From assembly GCA_030652255.1 (NCBI GenBank), contig JAUSAZ010000149.1:1-64000 (forward strand): a stretch of 64,000 bases of DNA, in the 5' to 3' direction. This DNA is from Myxococcales bacterium. GTDB lineage: Bacteria; Myxococcota_A; Polyangia; Polyangiales; Ga0077539. Under the pieces are notes generated by a model. It was not told the DNA's origin. It was given only the letters and a program-made list of their open reading frames with translations, and did not search any database. The translations under genes were made by a program, and so were the position numbers. Positions 38,632-47,032 of this stretch are shown in pieces; position 1 is the stretch's first letter; the number at the start of each line of letters is the position of its first letter.

Positions 38632-38799
38632 ATGCGCCTCTTCCTCTGGCGCTACGCCGCCGCCCTCTACCGCCTCGGCGCTGCCGCAGTGCTCGCAGGC
38701 GCCGCCCTCGCGCTCTTCGTCCACCTGATCGCGGGCGCCGTCCTCACCGCCCTCGGCCTCGCGACCATGGCCGTCACCCACGCCCGGGCGGGGGCGTAG
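38632..38799 (+). CDS. 55-residue two-helix membrane protein
   Basis: MRLFLWRYAAALYRLGAAAVLAGAALAL then HLIAGAVLTALGLATMAV, with a short positive end. Ends TAG followed at once by ATG of the next gene. Unknown, perhaps a small exclusion or holin-like protein. Confidence 0.5.
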   Translation: MRLFLWRYAAALYRLGAAAVLAGAALALFVHLIAGAVLTALGLATMAVTHARAGA

Positions 38800-39030
38800 A
38801 TGCCCACCCTCGACATCGCCTCCGACGGACCGCCCCCGTCTCGCCTCGACCTCCAGCGCTCGCTCGACCACGCGGCCGCGCTCGCCGACGCCCTCGCGCG
38901 CGGCGTCGCCGACCGCGCCGACCTCACCCCCGCCCAGCGCCACGCCCTCGGGCCCGCGCTCGCGCGGCTGCACAACGCCGTCGCCGAGGCCGCCGCGGTG
39001 TTCGGCCACACGCCGAAGGGAGCCCGGTAG
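38800..39030 (+). CDS. 76-residue helical phage protein
   Basis: MPTLDIASDGPPPSRLDLQRSLDHAAALADALARGVADRA... mostly helix, with two amphipathic segments. Adjacent starts and stops (TAG then ATG) both sides. No function recognised. Confidence 0.5.
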   Translation: MPTLDIASDGPPPSRLDLQRSLDHAAALADALARGVADRADLTPAQRHALGPALARLHNAVAEAAAVFGHTPKGAR

Positions 39031-39339
39031 ATGCTCACCTCCGCCGACCGCGCGGCCGAGATCCTCTCCTTCATCGCCCAGCGCGACGAGCTCGGCCAGA
39101 CCATCGCCGTGTCCGTCGGGGGCTGGTACCGCGTGCGGCCCGTCCACGGGGTCGCCCGCTTCGCGCCCACGCCCGACGGCGCCGGGGTGCCGCTGGACGA
39201 GGCCGTGGGCGTCCTCGCCGCCGAAGCCCGGGCTCTCCTCTCCGGCGACGAGGCAGGCCAGGGTCACGAGCAGGCGGGCGAGCTGGTCCATGCGCCCACC
39301 CTCGGGCCGGACACCCAGCCCTGCATGGTGACGCCGTGA
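39031..39339 (+). CDS. 102-residue phage protein, unknown
   Basis: N-terminal helix (AEILSFIAQRDELGQTI), a strand-rich centre (IAVSVGGWYRVRPVHGVARFAPT) and a disordered end. Its TGA overlaps the next GTG (GTGA). Confidence 0.5.
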   Translation: MLTSADRAAEILSFIAQRDELGQTIAVSVGGWYRVRPVHGVARFAPTPDGAGVPLDEAVGVLAAEARALLSGDEAGQGHEQAGELVHAPTLGPDTQPCMVTP

Positions 39340-39848
39340 AGGTTTCATCACCGGACGCGCTCTCCGCGGCCAAGGGTGGAGCCGTGGCGCTCTGCGCCGA
39401 CGTGCTGCGCGCGACGCTGCTGTCGCTGCACAAGGCCGACGCCGCGATCACCTACGACGCGATCGGCGACCGCACGGGCGCCAAGCCCCAGCACGTCGGC
39501 GAGTGGTGCGACGCGCTCTCCGGCCGCACCGTCGCTCTCTACAAGATCGCGATGATGGGCCCGGCCGTGGCGCCCGCGGTGCTGCGCGCGCTCGCCGACG
39601 CCATCGAGGCCGCCGCCACGAGCCAGGGCAAGACGCGCCCCGCGGGCGAGCTGCGCAAGGTCGTCTGCGACGTGATGGCGCGCGTGGGCGAGCTCGCCGC
39701 GAGCGTCAACGCAGGCGTGGCCGACGGCTCGCTCGACGGCGCGGAGATCGCCACCATCGAGGCGGACGTGCACCGCATCCGCGCGGCGCTGTCGACCATC
39801 GAGGCGGGGCTGGCCCAGGCGCGCGTGGCGCTGCGGGGTGGGCGATGA
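39336..39848 (+). CDS. CII-like phage regulatory protein
   Basis: 170 residues from GTG. The pattern ADVLRATLLSLHKADAAITYDAIGDRTGAKPQHVGEWCDALSGRTVALYKIAMMGP is a helix-turn-helix followed by helices, as in the CII/CP76-type regulatory proteins of phages, which start late gene or lysogeny promoters. The C-terminus (AEIATIEADVHRIRAALSTIEAGLAQARVAL) is a likely dimerising coiled coil. Positioned shortly after the Cro-like gene as CII is in other phages. The family call is by shape; no target is visible. Confidence 0.55.
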   Translation: MKVSSPDALSAAKGGAVALCADVLRATLLSLHKADAAITYDAIGDRTGAKPQHVGEWCDALSGRTVALYKIAMMGPAVAPAVLRALADAIEAAATSQGKTRPAGELRKVVCDVMARVGELAASVNAGVADGSLDGAEIATIEADVHRIRAALSTIEAGLAQARVALRGGR

Positions 39849-40024
39849 CCCCCGCCCAGCGCCAGAAGGCCGAGCGGCTCACCCTGTCGACGCTCCAGCG
39901 CCTCGCGGCGCTCCCGGGCATGGACACCGGGACTCTCGCGACGTGCGCCCGGCGGATGGCCGCCATCGTCCGGCGGCAGGCGCGGGCGGCGCTGGGGACG
40001 GCGAAGCGCCGGGCGGTGGGCTGA
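39845..40024 (+). CDS. 59-residue basic helical protein
   Basis: MTPAQRQKAERLTLSTLQRLAALPGMDTGTLATCARRMAAIVRRQARAAL... Arg-rich and helical; overlaps both neighbours by four bases or fewer. Unknown. Confidence 0.5.
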   Translation: MTPAQRQKAERLTLSTLQRLAALPGMDTGTLATCARRMAAIVRRQARAALGTAKRRAVG

Positions 40025-40521
40025 TGGCGCACCACCTCCCCGTCGTCGCCCACGCCGACGTCACCGCCCCGGCCGACCGCGTGCGCTGCGACCGCTTCGG
40101 CGCCGTGCTCACCGCCGAGGCCTGCGCGGGGCGCACGCTCGCGATGAAGCTCAAGCCCGGCCACCGCCGGAGCGGCAAGGTCATGACCGGCGTCGCCCGC
40201 TACGCCCCGTGCGCCGCCTGCGCGCTGGGCGCCGAGGCGCGCGTACGCCTCGCGGTGAAGGGGACGCCGGGGCGGCCGGAAGACCTCCGCATCGAGCGCC
40301 TCAACTTCGAGCCCGATCCGGAGATCACCCGCGCCCCCGAGCAGCCGCTCCGCGCCGCAGACGAGGCCTTCCTCACTCGTCAGGGCTGGACCCGCCAGGG
40401 CGCGCACTGGCTCGACCAGCACGGCGACGCCTACCGACCCGAGGCGGCCCTCGAGCTCGCCGCGCGCGACCGGGTCTACGTCGCACAGCAGGGGATGCTC
40501 TCCCGGAGGCGCGCGGCCTGA
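40024..40521 (+). CDS. Phage protein with CxxC and DUF-like C-terminus
   Basis: 165 residues. Contains RVRCDRFGAVLTAEACAGRTLAMKL and YAPCAACALG, which together give four Cys and a possible zinc site, then a C-terminal section QGWTRQGAHWLDQHGDAYRPEAALELAARDRVYVAQQGML. Resembles small accessory proteins near phage primases and helicases. Ends overlapping the helicase ATG. Confidence 0.55.
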   Translation: MAHHLPVVAHADVTAPADRVRCDRFGAVLTAEACAGRTLAMKLKPGHRRSGKVMTGVARYAPCAACALGAEARVRLAVKGTPGRPEDLRIERLNFEPDPEITRAPEQPLRAADEAFLTRQGWTRQGAHWLDQHGDAYRPEAALELAARDRVYVAQQGMLSRRRAA

Positions 40522-42227
40522 TGCTCGACGCCGCCCAGCCCTTCCTGCTCGCCGACGAGGCGCCGCCGCCGGCGCCCGCGGCCGGCATCGTCCCGCGCCC
40601 CTACCAGGTCGAAGGGATCGAGGCGGCGCGCTCGCTGCTCGCGCAGGTGAAGCGCGTGCTGCTCGTGCTCGCCACCGGAGGCGGGAAGACCATCATCGCG
40701 GTGCTGGTCGCGCTCGGGGCGCTGAAGAAGGGCAAGCGGGTGCTCTTCGTCGGGCCGCGCCGCGAGATCGTGGGGCAGGCCTTCTGGAAGCTCGTCGAGG
40801 CGGGCATCCCGGAGCTGGACTGCGGGGTCATCATGGCCGACGGGGTGATCCCGCACGCGGTCACCCGGCAGCCGTACAACGCCCGCCGCCCGATGGCCCC
40901 GGTGCAGGTCGCGAGCATCCAGACGCTGACCCATCGGCGACTGCCGCCCGCGGACGTGGTGTTCATCGACGAGGCCCACCACGCCACCAGCGAGACCTGG
41001 GCGAAGGTCATCGCCCACTACGCCGAGGGGGGCTCCGTCGTCGTCGGCCTCACCGCCACGCCGTGCCGCGCGGACGGCGCGGGCCTGGGGAAGTGGTTCG
41101 ACCGGCTGCACGTCATCGCGAGCTTCGCGGAGCTCGCCGAGCGGGGCTTCCTCGAGGTGCCGCGCGTGTTCACCACGCCGCGCGCGCCCGACCTCTCGAA
41201 GGTGAAGCTCACCAAGGCGGGCGACTACAACCCCGAGCAGCTTGCCGCGGCGATGAACACCGGCGGCCTGGTCGGCGACGTCGTCGAGCACTGGCAGCGT
41301 CACGCCGAGGGCCGCACGACGGTGGTGTTCGCCGCGTCCGTCGAGCACTCGCGGGAGCTGTGCGCGGCGTTCCGCGCCGCGGGCGTCGCGGCGGACCACG
41401 TCGACGCAGACACCGAGGAGGCCGAGCGCGACGCCGCCCTCACGCGCCTCGCACGCGGCGAGTCGACGGTGCTCTGCAACATGGGGATCTGCACCGAAGG
41501 GTGGGATCTCCCGCGCTGCAAGTGCGTGGTGCTCGCGCGCCCGACGAAGAGCCTGTCGCTCTTCCTCCAGATGTGCGGCCGCGGCCTGCGGCCCTGGGAG
41601 GGCGTGAGCGCGCTGCTGCTCGACCACGCCGGCGCGGTGCACGAGCACGGGTTCCCCTCGGACCCGCGCGAGTGGTCGCTCGACGGGCGGATGAAGCGCA
41701 AGGCCGCGCCCAGCGTGCGCACCTGCCCGAAGTGCTACGCCGCGATGCCGGGCGGTACCCTCGCGTGCACCGAGTGCGGGTTCATCTTCCCCGTCGAGGA
41801 GCGCGACGCCCCGAGCCACGTCGACGGCGAGCTCATGGAGGCCGAGGCGAAGCCCCCGCCCACGATGGCGGAGCGCCGCGCCTGGTACGCGGGCGCCTGC
41901 GAGCAGGCAGCGAAGCGCCATCGCAAGGTGGGCTACGCCCGCCATCAGTACCGCGAGCAGTTCGGCAAGTGGCCGCGGTTCCAGGACGTCGAGCAGCTCT
42001 ACTACCCGGAGGCGTCCACCGCGCCCGCACCCGTCGAGCTCCCCGCGCCGCTCCTCCCGAGCACCCCCGCGTCGCAGGATCTCCCGGCGATCGCGGCGCC
42101 TGAGGCCCCGCGCCCCGCGCCCGTCCGCGCCCGCCGCATCGACCTCGCCGCGCTCCTGCGCACGAGCGCGGTGCCCGAGGGGCAGTTCACCGCCACCGTC
42201 ACGGAGGTCGAGCAGTGGTCGCTGTAG
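40521..42227 (+). CDS. SF2 DEAD/DEAH-box phage helicase with C-terminal zinc ribbon
   Basis: 568 residues. Q-region RPYQVEGIEAAR (26-37), Walker A ATGGGKTII (Lys56), motif II VVFIDEAHH (DEAH at 150-153), motif III GLTATP (177-182), and C-terminal motifs VLCNMGICTEGWDLPRC and FLQMCGRGLRPWEG. This is the ComFA/RadD/phage-type helicase plan (COG1061). A zinc ribbon follows (CPKCYAAMPGGTLACTECG). The tail ends with RARRIDLAALL at residues 536-546, shared with the primase/helicase protein. Expected to unwind or remodel phage DNA during replication or recombination. Overlaps the next gene by 13 bases. Confidence 0.92.
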   Translation: MLDAAQPFLLADEAPPPAPAAGIVPRPYQVEGIEAARSLLAQVKRVLLVLATGGGKTIIAVLVALGALKKGKRVLFVGPRREIVGQAFWKLVEAGIPELDCGVIMADGVIPHAVTRQPYNARRPMAPVQVASIQTLTHRRLPPADVVFIDEAHHATSETWAKVIAHYAEGGSVVVGLTATPCRADGAGLGKWFDRLHVIASFAELAERGFLEVPRVFTTPRAPDLSKVKLTKAGDYNPEQLAAAMNTGGLVGDVVEHWQRHAEGRTTVVFAASVEHSRELCAAFRAAGVAADHVDADTEEAERDAALTRLARGESTVLCNMGICTEGWDLPRCKCVVLARPTKSLSLFLQMCGRGLRPWEGVSALLLDHAGAVHEHGFPSDPREWSLDGRMKRKAAPSVRTCPKCYAAMPGGTLACTECGFIFPVEERDAPSHVDGELMEAEAKPPPTMAERRAWYAGACEQAAKRHRKVGYARHQYREQFGKWPRFQDVEQLYYPEASTAPAPVELPAPLLPSTPASQDLPAIAAPEAPRPAPVRARRIDLAALLRTSAVPEGQFTATVTEVEQWSL

Positions 42228-42889
42228 CCGCCGCCCAGCCGCACACCGCCGCGACGCTCGCCGAGGCCGGCGTCCGCATCACCCTCGTGTCGGCAGGCCT
42301 GGCCGCGGCGCGCGTCGACGTCGTGGCGCCGCCCTCGCTCGCGCCCGTCGTGCGAACGGCGCTCCAGTGGCGCATCGAGGCCATGCGCGCCCAGCTGCGC
42401 GCCGCCCGCGGCCTCGGCGCCGTCGCCCGCACGCCCGTCGCGGTGCTCGACCTGCGCCTCCCGATGGCGCCGACCGTGCGCTGGCGCGGGCTCGCCGAGT
42501 CCCACGGCCGCACCTACTGGCAGGAGCGCACGGCGCAGCGGCCCGAGGGCGGCTGGTGCGGCTCCTGCGGCGAGGCCCACGCCACGCGCGGCGAGACCGG
42601 CGACTGTGTGCTCTGCAACGCCGCCCGCGTCGCCGCGCTGCGCGCCGAGGGGCTTCTGCCCGCGGCGACCCCGGTGGCCGTGCCCCCGGTGGCTCACGTC
42701 GTGCCGTGGCAGCGGGCTGCGGAAGGCCTGCGGGCGCCGACGCCCGCGCCGCGGCGCGAGCCGTGGACCTGCCCCGCGTGCGGGGCCGAGAACGTCGGGC
42801 GTCGGCCGGACGTCGAGGGCTGCGGGCCGTGCACGAACCGCCAGGACGCGACGCTGGACATGAGCCGGCTTGGGAGGAGCGCCCGATGA
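42215..42889 (+). CDS. Phage protein with two zinc-ribbon-like Cys clusters
   Basis: 224 residues from GTG. Central WCGSCGEAHATRGETGDCVLC and C-terminal WTCPACGAENVGRRPDVEGCGPC are two CxxC...CxxC zinc ribbons. The N-terminal ~90 residues include LALQWRIEAMRAQLRAARG, helical. Its position between helicase and nuclease genes suggests a DNA-binding accessory role. The start overlaps the helicase end; the ATG of the next gene overlaps the stop. Confidence 0.6.
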   Translation: MVAVAAAQPHTAATLAEAGVRITLVSAGLAAARVDVVAPPSLAPVVRTALQWRIEAMRAQLRAARGLGAVARTPVAVLDLRLPMAPTVRWRGLAESHGRTYWQERTAQRPEGGWCGSCGEAHATRGETGDCVLCNAARVAALRAEGLLPAATPVAVPPVAHVVPWQRAAEGLRAPTPAPRREPWTCPACGAENVGRRPDVEGCGPCTNRQDATLDMSRLGRSAR

Positions 42890-43161
42890 TCGGCTCCCAC
42901 ATCGGCGAGTCCTGCTACCGCCTCACCCACCGCGCGACGGGCGTCGTCGCGGCGGTGTGGTGGCTGCCCGCGCGCGGATCCAAGGGCGTCCCGCCGGCGG
43001 AGGTGGTCGACCGGGCGAAGCGACTCCTGCGTCACCGGCTGCGGATGCACTTTGCCGCGCTCGGCCCGCTGCCGCTCGTGCGCACGGTCGACCTGATCGA
43101 CGGCGCCGACGCGGCGCGCGCGCTGCTCGAAGGCGGGCTCCCGATGGGCGGCGCTCGATGA
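42886..43161 (+). CDS. 91-residue phage protein, unknown
   Basis: MIGSHIGESCYRLTHRATGVVAAVWWLPARGSKGVPPAEVVDRAKRLLRHRL... strand-rich start, then a basic helix. Overlaps both neighbours by four bases (ATGA). No family recognised. Confidence 0.5.
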   Translation: MIGSHIGESCYRLTHRATGVVAAVWWLPARGSKGVPPAEVVDRAKRLLRHRLRMHFAALGPLPLVRTVDLIDGADAARALLEGGLPMGGAR

Positions 43162-43658
43162 CGGCGAAGCTCTCCGTCCTCGAGCAGACGTTCCAGCAGA
43201 ACTTCCGCACGGCCGTCACCGCGGCGCGTCCGAAGCTTCCTCTGCGCCTCTGGCGCCAGCCCTCGGGCACCGTCCTCGCGAAGCGCGGCGGCGCGGTCGA
43301 GTGCGCCCCCGTGGGCGCCGCGGACCTCTCCGGCATCGTCGCCCCGGAGGGCTGGCGCCTGGAGATCGAGATGAAGGCCGCGACCACGGCCGAGTCCGAG
43401 GAGCAGGGACCCTGGGCGAAGTTCATCCGCGAGTCCGGAGGCATCGCGTTCCAGCTCCGCTACGACGAGTCGCTCTCGATGGAGGAGAACCTCGAGCGCT
43501 CCATCCTCGCCCTGCGCGCGGCCATCGTCCTGCACCGACTGCGCACCTGCGTCCACCCCGACGAGGACCTGGTGCAGCATGCCGCCGGCGGGGTGATGTG
43601 CACCCGCTGCGGGTGGCGCAACGGCGGCCGGCCGGCCGAGGCGGTGCGTGATGGCTGA
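43158..43658 (+). CDS. VRR-NUC-like nuclease
   Basis: 166 residues. The core pattern GAADLSGIVAPEGWRLEIEMKA...EEQGPWAKFIRESGGIAFQLR matches the VRR-NUC plan 'G.sDl.Gv....g....iE.K....t..Q..f...v...GG.a': Asp in ADLSG and E-x-K in EIEMK are the PD-(D/E)XK residues, the Gln equivalent is in EEQG. Followed by a C-terminal Cys pair (CTRC). VRR-NUC domains in phages are Holliday-junction or flap nucleases. Stop overlaps the primase/helicase start by eight bases. Confidence 0.72.
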   Translation: MTAKLSVLEQTFQQNFRTAVTAARPKLPLRLWRQPSGTVLAKRGGAVECAPVGAADLSGIVAPEGWRLEIEMKAATTAESEEQGPWAKFIRESGGIAFQLRYDESLSMEENLERSILALRAAIVLHRLRTCVHPDEDLVQHAAGGVMCTRCGWRNGGRPAEAVRDG

Positions 43659-46600
43659 CCCCCTCGACACGCCGCTCATGTGGGTGCCGCAGGAGCTCGT
43701 CTCCTGCCTCCATACGCCGGGTTACCCCTCGTCGGGCTGCGCCAAGCGCGGCTGCACCGTGCACACCTCGGACTGGCGCGCGAAGCCCGGCTCCGCCGAG
43801 AACCTGCACCGCGTCCGGGGCGAGCGGATCCTCACCATCGGCGACCTGCCCGGCCGGCGCTTCAACACGGCCGCCCTGGTGAGTGGTTACGTCATCACCC
43901 GCGACGGCGAGCCCCTCGCGACGACCCCACGCGTGACCAAAGAGTCGCTCCCCTGGGTCCGCGAGCAGGGGCTGCGCGTCACACAGACGTGCCTCATCGC
44001 CGACGTCGACACGATGCCGCACGTCCCGTGGACGCCCGAGTCCATGGCCGACTTCGAGGCGACCTGGGCGACGGCGCCGTCGCTCCGCACCTGCGGGCTC
44101 TACCTGTCGCAGCGCGGCTACCGGCTGCTGCAGCCGCTCTCGACCTGGCTCGACGTCGAGGAAGCGGAGCCGCGCTACCACGCCTGGCTGCACCAGCTCG
44201 TCGCCGAGGGCGTCTGGGCATCGGCGCTGGAGTGCAAGGACTTCGGACACCTCATGCGGGTGCCGCATTACCGCGACGCGGCCGGCGCGCGGATCCTCTC
44301 GCCGCGCATCGACTTCTCCCGCATGGTTCCGGTCGAGCCCCCGGCCGCGGTGCCGCGGTCCCGCAGCGCGCCGCGACGCCGGACGAACCGGCAGCCCGCA
44401 CCGGGCGGCGGGGCGGTGATCCCGCTCTTCGTCGACGCGGCCCCCGAGGATTGGCAGTCCGTCGCCGACGCGCTCGGGGCGGCGATCCGCGACCACGTCC
44501 GGTCCGGCTGGCGCCGTTGCAACCTCGCGCTCTCCGGCGCGCTCGCCGAGCGCGGCTGCGCCCTCGAAGCGATCCCCGCGGTCGTCGGGCGCGCGCACGC
44601 GATCGACCAGAGCTACCCAGAGTGGGAGGAGCGCCTCGGCGACCGTGTCGAGCTCGCGCGCAGCACGGCCATCCGCTACGCGAGCGGCGAGACCGTGCTC
44701 GGGTACGGGGCGCTCGCGGCCGAGTTCCCCGGCGTCGCTGCAGCGCTCGACGCGGCGACGACCTCGGGGCTCGAGGCGAGCGTGCTCGCGCAGCTGCGAC
44801 GCCCCGGCCCCGCCCGGATGACGGCGGCGGCTGCCCTGGACATCATCCGGCGCGAGATCGCCGAGGCCTACGGCGTCACCTGCATCGCGGCGCCGCCCGG
44901 CACGGGCAAGACCCGCGCGATCGTCGAGCATTCCGACAACCTGCCCGCGATCGTCGAGCGTGCCGCACCGGGCAGCCGCATCGTGCTCAGCGTCCCCCGC
45001 CACGACCTGGCGCTGCAGGTGGTCGGGCAGCGACCCGACCGGGCCTTGCGCCTCTTCTCGCCGGTCTCTCACGTGGGCCCGAAAGGGGAACCGAGCTGCA
45101 TCTACGTCGAGGCCGCGCGGGCCTTCGCGAACGGCGGGCAGTCGGTGCGTCGCGAGTTCTGCGAGGGGCGTGGTAAGGAGCCCTGCTCGGAGCGGGAGCG
45201 CTGCCCGGCCTACGCCGGCCAGGAGGGCGCCGAGCACGCCAACCTCGTCGTCGGGGTGCATGGCCTCGCGCGGCAGCTGCGCGGCTACGCGGGCGCGGCC
45301 GGCACCCTCGTCGTGGACGAACCCGGCGAGGCCGTCTTCTCCGAGCGCGTCACGCTCGACCAGCTCGCGACGGCGGCCCGGTACCTCGACCAGTTCCAGC
45401 CGTCGTTTGCAGAGGCGATGACCCCCGCGCTCGAGGCCTTCACGACGTGGCTCAGCGCCAGGGCCACGGCCACCGGCGAGCCGGAGTATGTCTCCGAGGC
45501 GATCGCACGCTGCGCCCCCGAGGGAGCCGGCGACGAGGTGCTGCAGGCGGTGGCGTCGGCGATCGCGCCGAGCGCGCGGACCCAGAGCCCTCCGCTCCGG
45601 TGGAGCGCCGTCGCCATCGCGCGCTCGAACCCCGCGCGCGCCCACGAGCTCGGCGAGGCGTCGCGGGTGTTCTCGCTCCTCTACCGCGCCATCACCCGCG
45701 CCGTGCCCTACGCCGTCGTGCTCGAAGAGGTCGGCGAGGCGCGGGTCGCAACCTTCGTCGGTCTCAACGACGACCTCGCGCTCGCGCTCCGTCACGAGGG
45801 CCCCGTCGTGATCCTCGACGCCGACGTGATGCTGCACCTCCCGGCGATCACCAAGGTGCTCGGGCACGCGCCGCGGGTCGTGCAGCTCGACGTGCTCGAC
45901 GGGGCGCCGATCGCGCGCACGATACTCGTCACCCGGGCGACGCACTCGGCGTGGATGCCTCACGGCGTGCCCGACTGGAACGTCATCCTCCCGAGCCTCC
46001 GCGCGGTCGTTGCGTGGATCCTCGAGGACACCTCGACCCGGCGCATCGGGCTCATCGCGCCGAAGACCATCGAGGCCGCCATCGCGCACACGCTCGCCCC
46101 GGAGGCGCCCGGGCCTCGGAAGGCGTGGAGCCAGGCCGGGCAGAGCGCGAAGAGCCTTGCCCGGGCGCGCGAGCTGCTCGCCCCGATCCTCAGCGCGGTG
46201 CCGGGGCAGATCCTCACCGGCCACTACCAGGCCCTCGAAGGCCTCGACTTCATGGCCGACTGCGACGCGACGGTCACCCTCATGGACTGCCGCCCGAACC
46301 TGGGCGACCAGGCGGCGCGCGCGGCCTACCTCGGGCTGTCCTGCGACGGACGCTGCGATGACCTCGCCGTCGCCGAGCTCGGGCAGGCCCACGGCCGCCT
46401 GCGCACGATCCATCGGACGTGCCCTGGGCGGCAGCTGCACGTCGGAGCGCTCGTGCCGGGCGGCTGGCAGGGCTACCCGGTGGACGTGCGGCGGCTCCCG
46501 GTGGGCCGACCGAGGACGGTGGCGGCGATGACCGCGGCGGACTTCAGCGCGGCCCGTGCGGCGACGGGGATGGGACTCCGGGAGCTCGGTCGCGCACTCA

Positions 46601-46917
46601 AGGTCAGCGACGGCACCCTGCGCCGCTACGAGTCCGGTGAGCGGGCCATCCCCGAGGCGACCGCTGTTGCCCTGCGCGCGCTCGCTCCGGGTGCGCCCGA
46701 AACCCCCTTCAGAGATATACCCTTACTGGGGGTTTCGGGCGCACCTAGCGAGATCCGCGCTCAGAGTCCGGCTAAGGGAGTTTCGGGCGCACCCATCGCC
46801 GGTCACGCTAAGGGAGTTTCGGGCGCACCTGACGACGACGGGCCACGCAGAGCACGGCGCATCGACCTCGCTGCGCTGCTCGACGGCCCTCGGCGACGCC
46901 AGGGAGGCGGGCGGTGA
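43651..46917 (+). CDS. Primase/helicase-like replication protein with C-terminal HTH (multi-domain)
   Basis: 1,088 residues from ATG; a GTG three bases earlier is also possible. The N-terminal ~250 residues look like an archaeo-eukaryotic primase-type domain: the acidic pair in TCLIADVDTMPH (residues 118-120), YLSQRGYRLLQPLSTWLD and FGHLMRVPHYRD. A helicase domain follows with Walker A APPGTGKTRAIVE (~412-424) and TLVVDEPGEAVF (~553-564). Residues ~961-1010 form an XRE-like helix-turn-helix (SAARAATGMGLRELGRALKVSDGTLRRYESG). The tail has three GVSGAP repeats and RARRIDLAALL (1067-1077). Likely the phage's main replication initiator: origin binding by the HTH, priming and unwinding by the rest. 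Domain calls are by motif only. Confidence 0.7.
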   Translation: MADPLDTPLMWVPQELVSCLHTPGYPSSGCAKRGCTVHTSDWRAKPGSAENLHRVRGERILTIGDLPGRRFNTAALVSGYVITRDGEPLATTPRVTKESLPWVREQGLRVTQTCLIADVDTMPHVPWTPESMADFEATWATAPSLRTCGLYLSQRGYRLLQPLSTWLDVEEAEPRYHAWLHQLVAEGVWASALECKDFGHLMRVPHYRDAAGARILSPRIDFSRMVPVEPPAAVPRSRSAPRRRTNRQPAPGGGAVIPLFVDAAPEDWQSVADALGAAIRDHVRSGWRRCNLALSGALAERGCALEAIPAVVGRAHAIDQSYPEWEERLGDRVELARSTAIRYASGETVLGYGALAAEFPGVAAALDAATTSGLEASVLAQLRRPGPARMTAAAALDIIRREIAEAYGVTCIAAPPGTGKTRAIVEHSDNLPAIVERAAPGSRIVLSVPRHDLALQVVGQRPDRALRLFSPVSHVGPKGEPSCIYVEAARAFANGGQSVRREFCEGRGKEPCSERERCPAYAGQEGAEHANLVVGVHGLARQLRGYAGAAGTLVVDEPGEAVFSERVTLDQLATAARYLDQFQPSFAEAMTPALEAFTTWLSARATATGEPEYVSEAIARCAPEGAGDEVLQAVASAIAPSARTQSPPLRWSAVAIARSNPARAHELGEASRVFSLLYRAITRAVPYAVVLEEVGEARVATFVGLNDDLALALRHEGPVVILDADVMLHLPAITKVLGHAPRVVQLDVLDGAPIARTILVTRATHSAWMPHGVPDWNVILPSLRAVVAWILEDTSTRRIGLIAPKTIEAAIAHTLAPEAPGPRKAWSQAGQSAKSLARARELLAPILSAVPGQILTGHYQALEGLDFMADCDATVTLMDCRPNLGDQAARAAYLGLSCDGRCDDLAVAELGQAHGRLRTIHRTCPGRQLHVGALVPGGWQGYPVDVRRLPVGRPRTVAAMTAADFSAARAATGMGLRELGRALKVSDGTLRRYESGERAIPEATAVALRALAPGAPETPFRDIPLLGVSGAPSEIRAQSPAKGVSGAPIAGHAKGVSGAPDDDGPRRARRIDLAALLDGPRRRQGGGR
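46690..46829. repeat. Iteron-like repeats, candidate replication origin
   Basis: GGTGCGCCCGAAACCCCC (46690-46707) has a perfect reverse complement at 46728-46745, around a 20-bp A+T-rich spacer (13 of 20). Two further direct copies follow: TTTCGGGCGCACC recurs at 46733-46745, 46781-46793 and 46817-46829, the last two within an identical 23-bp block (46771-46793 and 46807-46829). All lie inside the 3' end of the primase/helicase gene, reading GVSGAP in frame. This is the layout of phage origins located in the initiator gene, as in lambda O. Confidence 0.65.
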
Positions 46918-46967
46918 TGGTCGCAGCATTCGACCCCTTCCCGCGTGCGGGCGGAGGGCAGCGGTGA
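46917..46967 (+). CDS. 16-residue micro-ORF between primase and downstream genes
   Basis: MVAAFDPFPRAGGGQR. ATG overlaps the previous TGA by one base (TGATG) and its TGA overlaps a GTG (GTGA). Only the overlap chain supports it. Confidence 0.25.
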   Translation: MVAAFDPFPRAGGGQR

Positions 46968-47032
46968 TCCGCGTGCACGAGGGCCGTAGCCCTCTTTGTC
47001 CAGGATTTGGCGTGGGAGGTCGCGGGCGATGA
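46964..47032 (+). CDS. 22-residue micro-ORF
   Basis: VIRVHEGRSPLCPGFGVGGRGR from GTG. Overlaps the upstream micro-ORF (GTGA) and the next gene's ATG (ATGA). May keep ribosomes moving across the junction. Confidence 0.3.
   Translation: MIRVHEGRSPLCPGFGVGGRGR

Noticed and set aside
43423-46440. Antisense open frame of ~1,000 codons opposite the primase/helicase gene
   Set aside because: It mirrors the codon bias of the plus-strand gene, is rich in Arg/Gly/Ala/His with no domain, and is a normal shadow at ~70% G+C.
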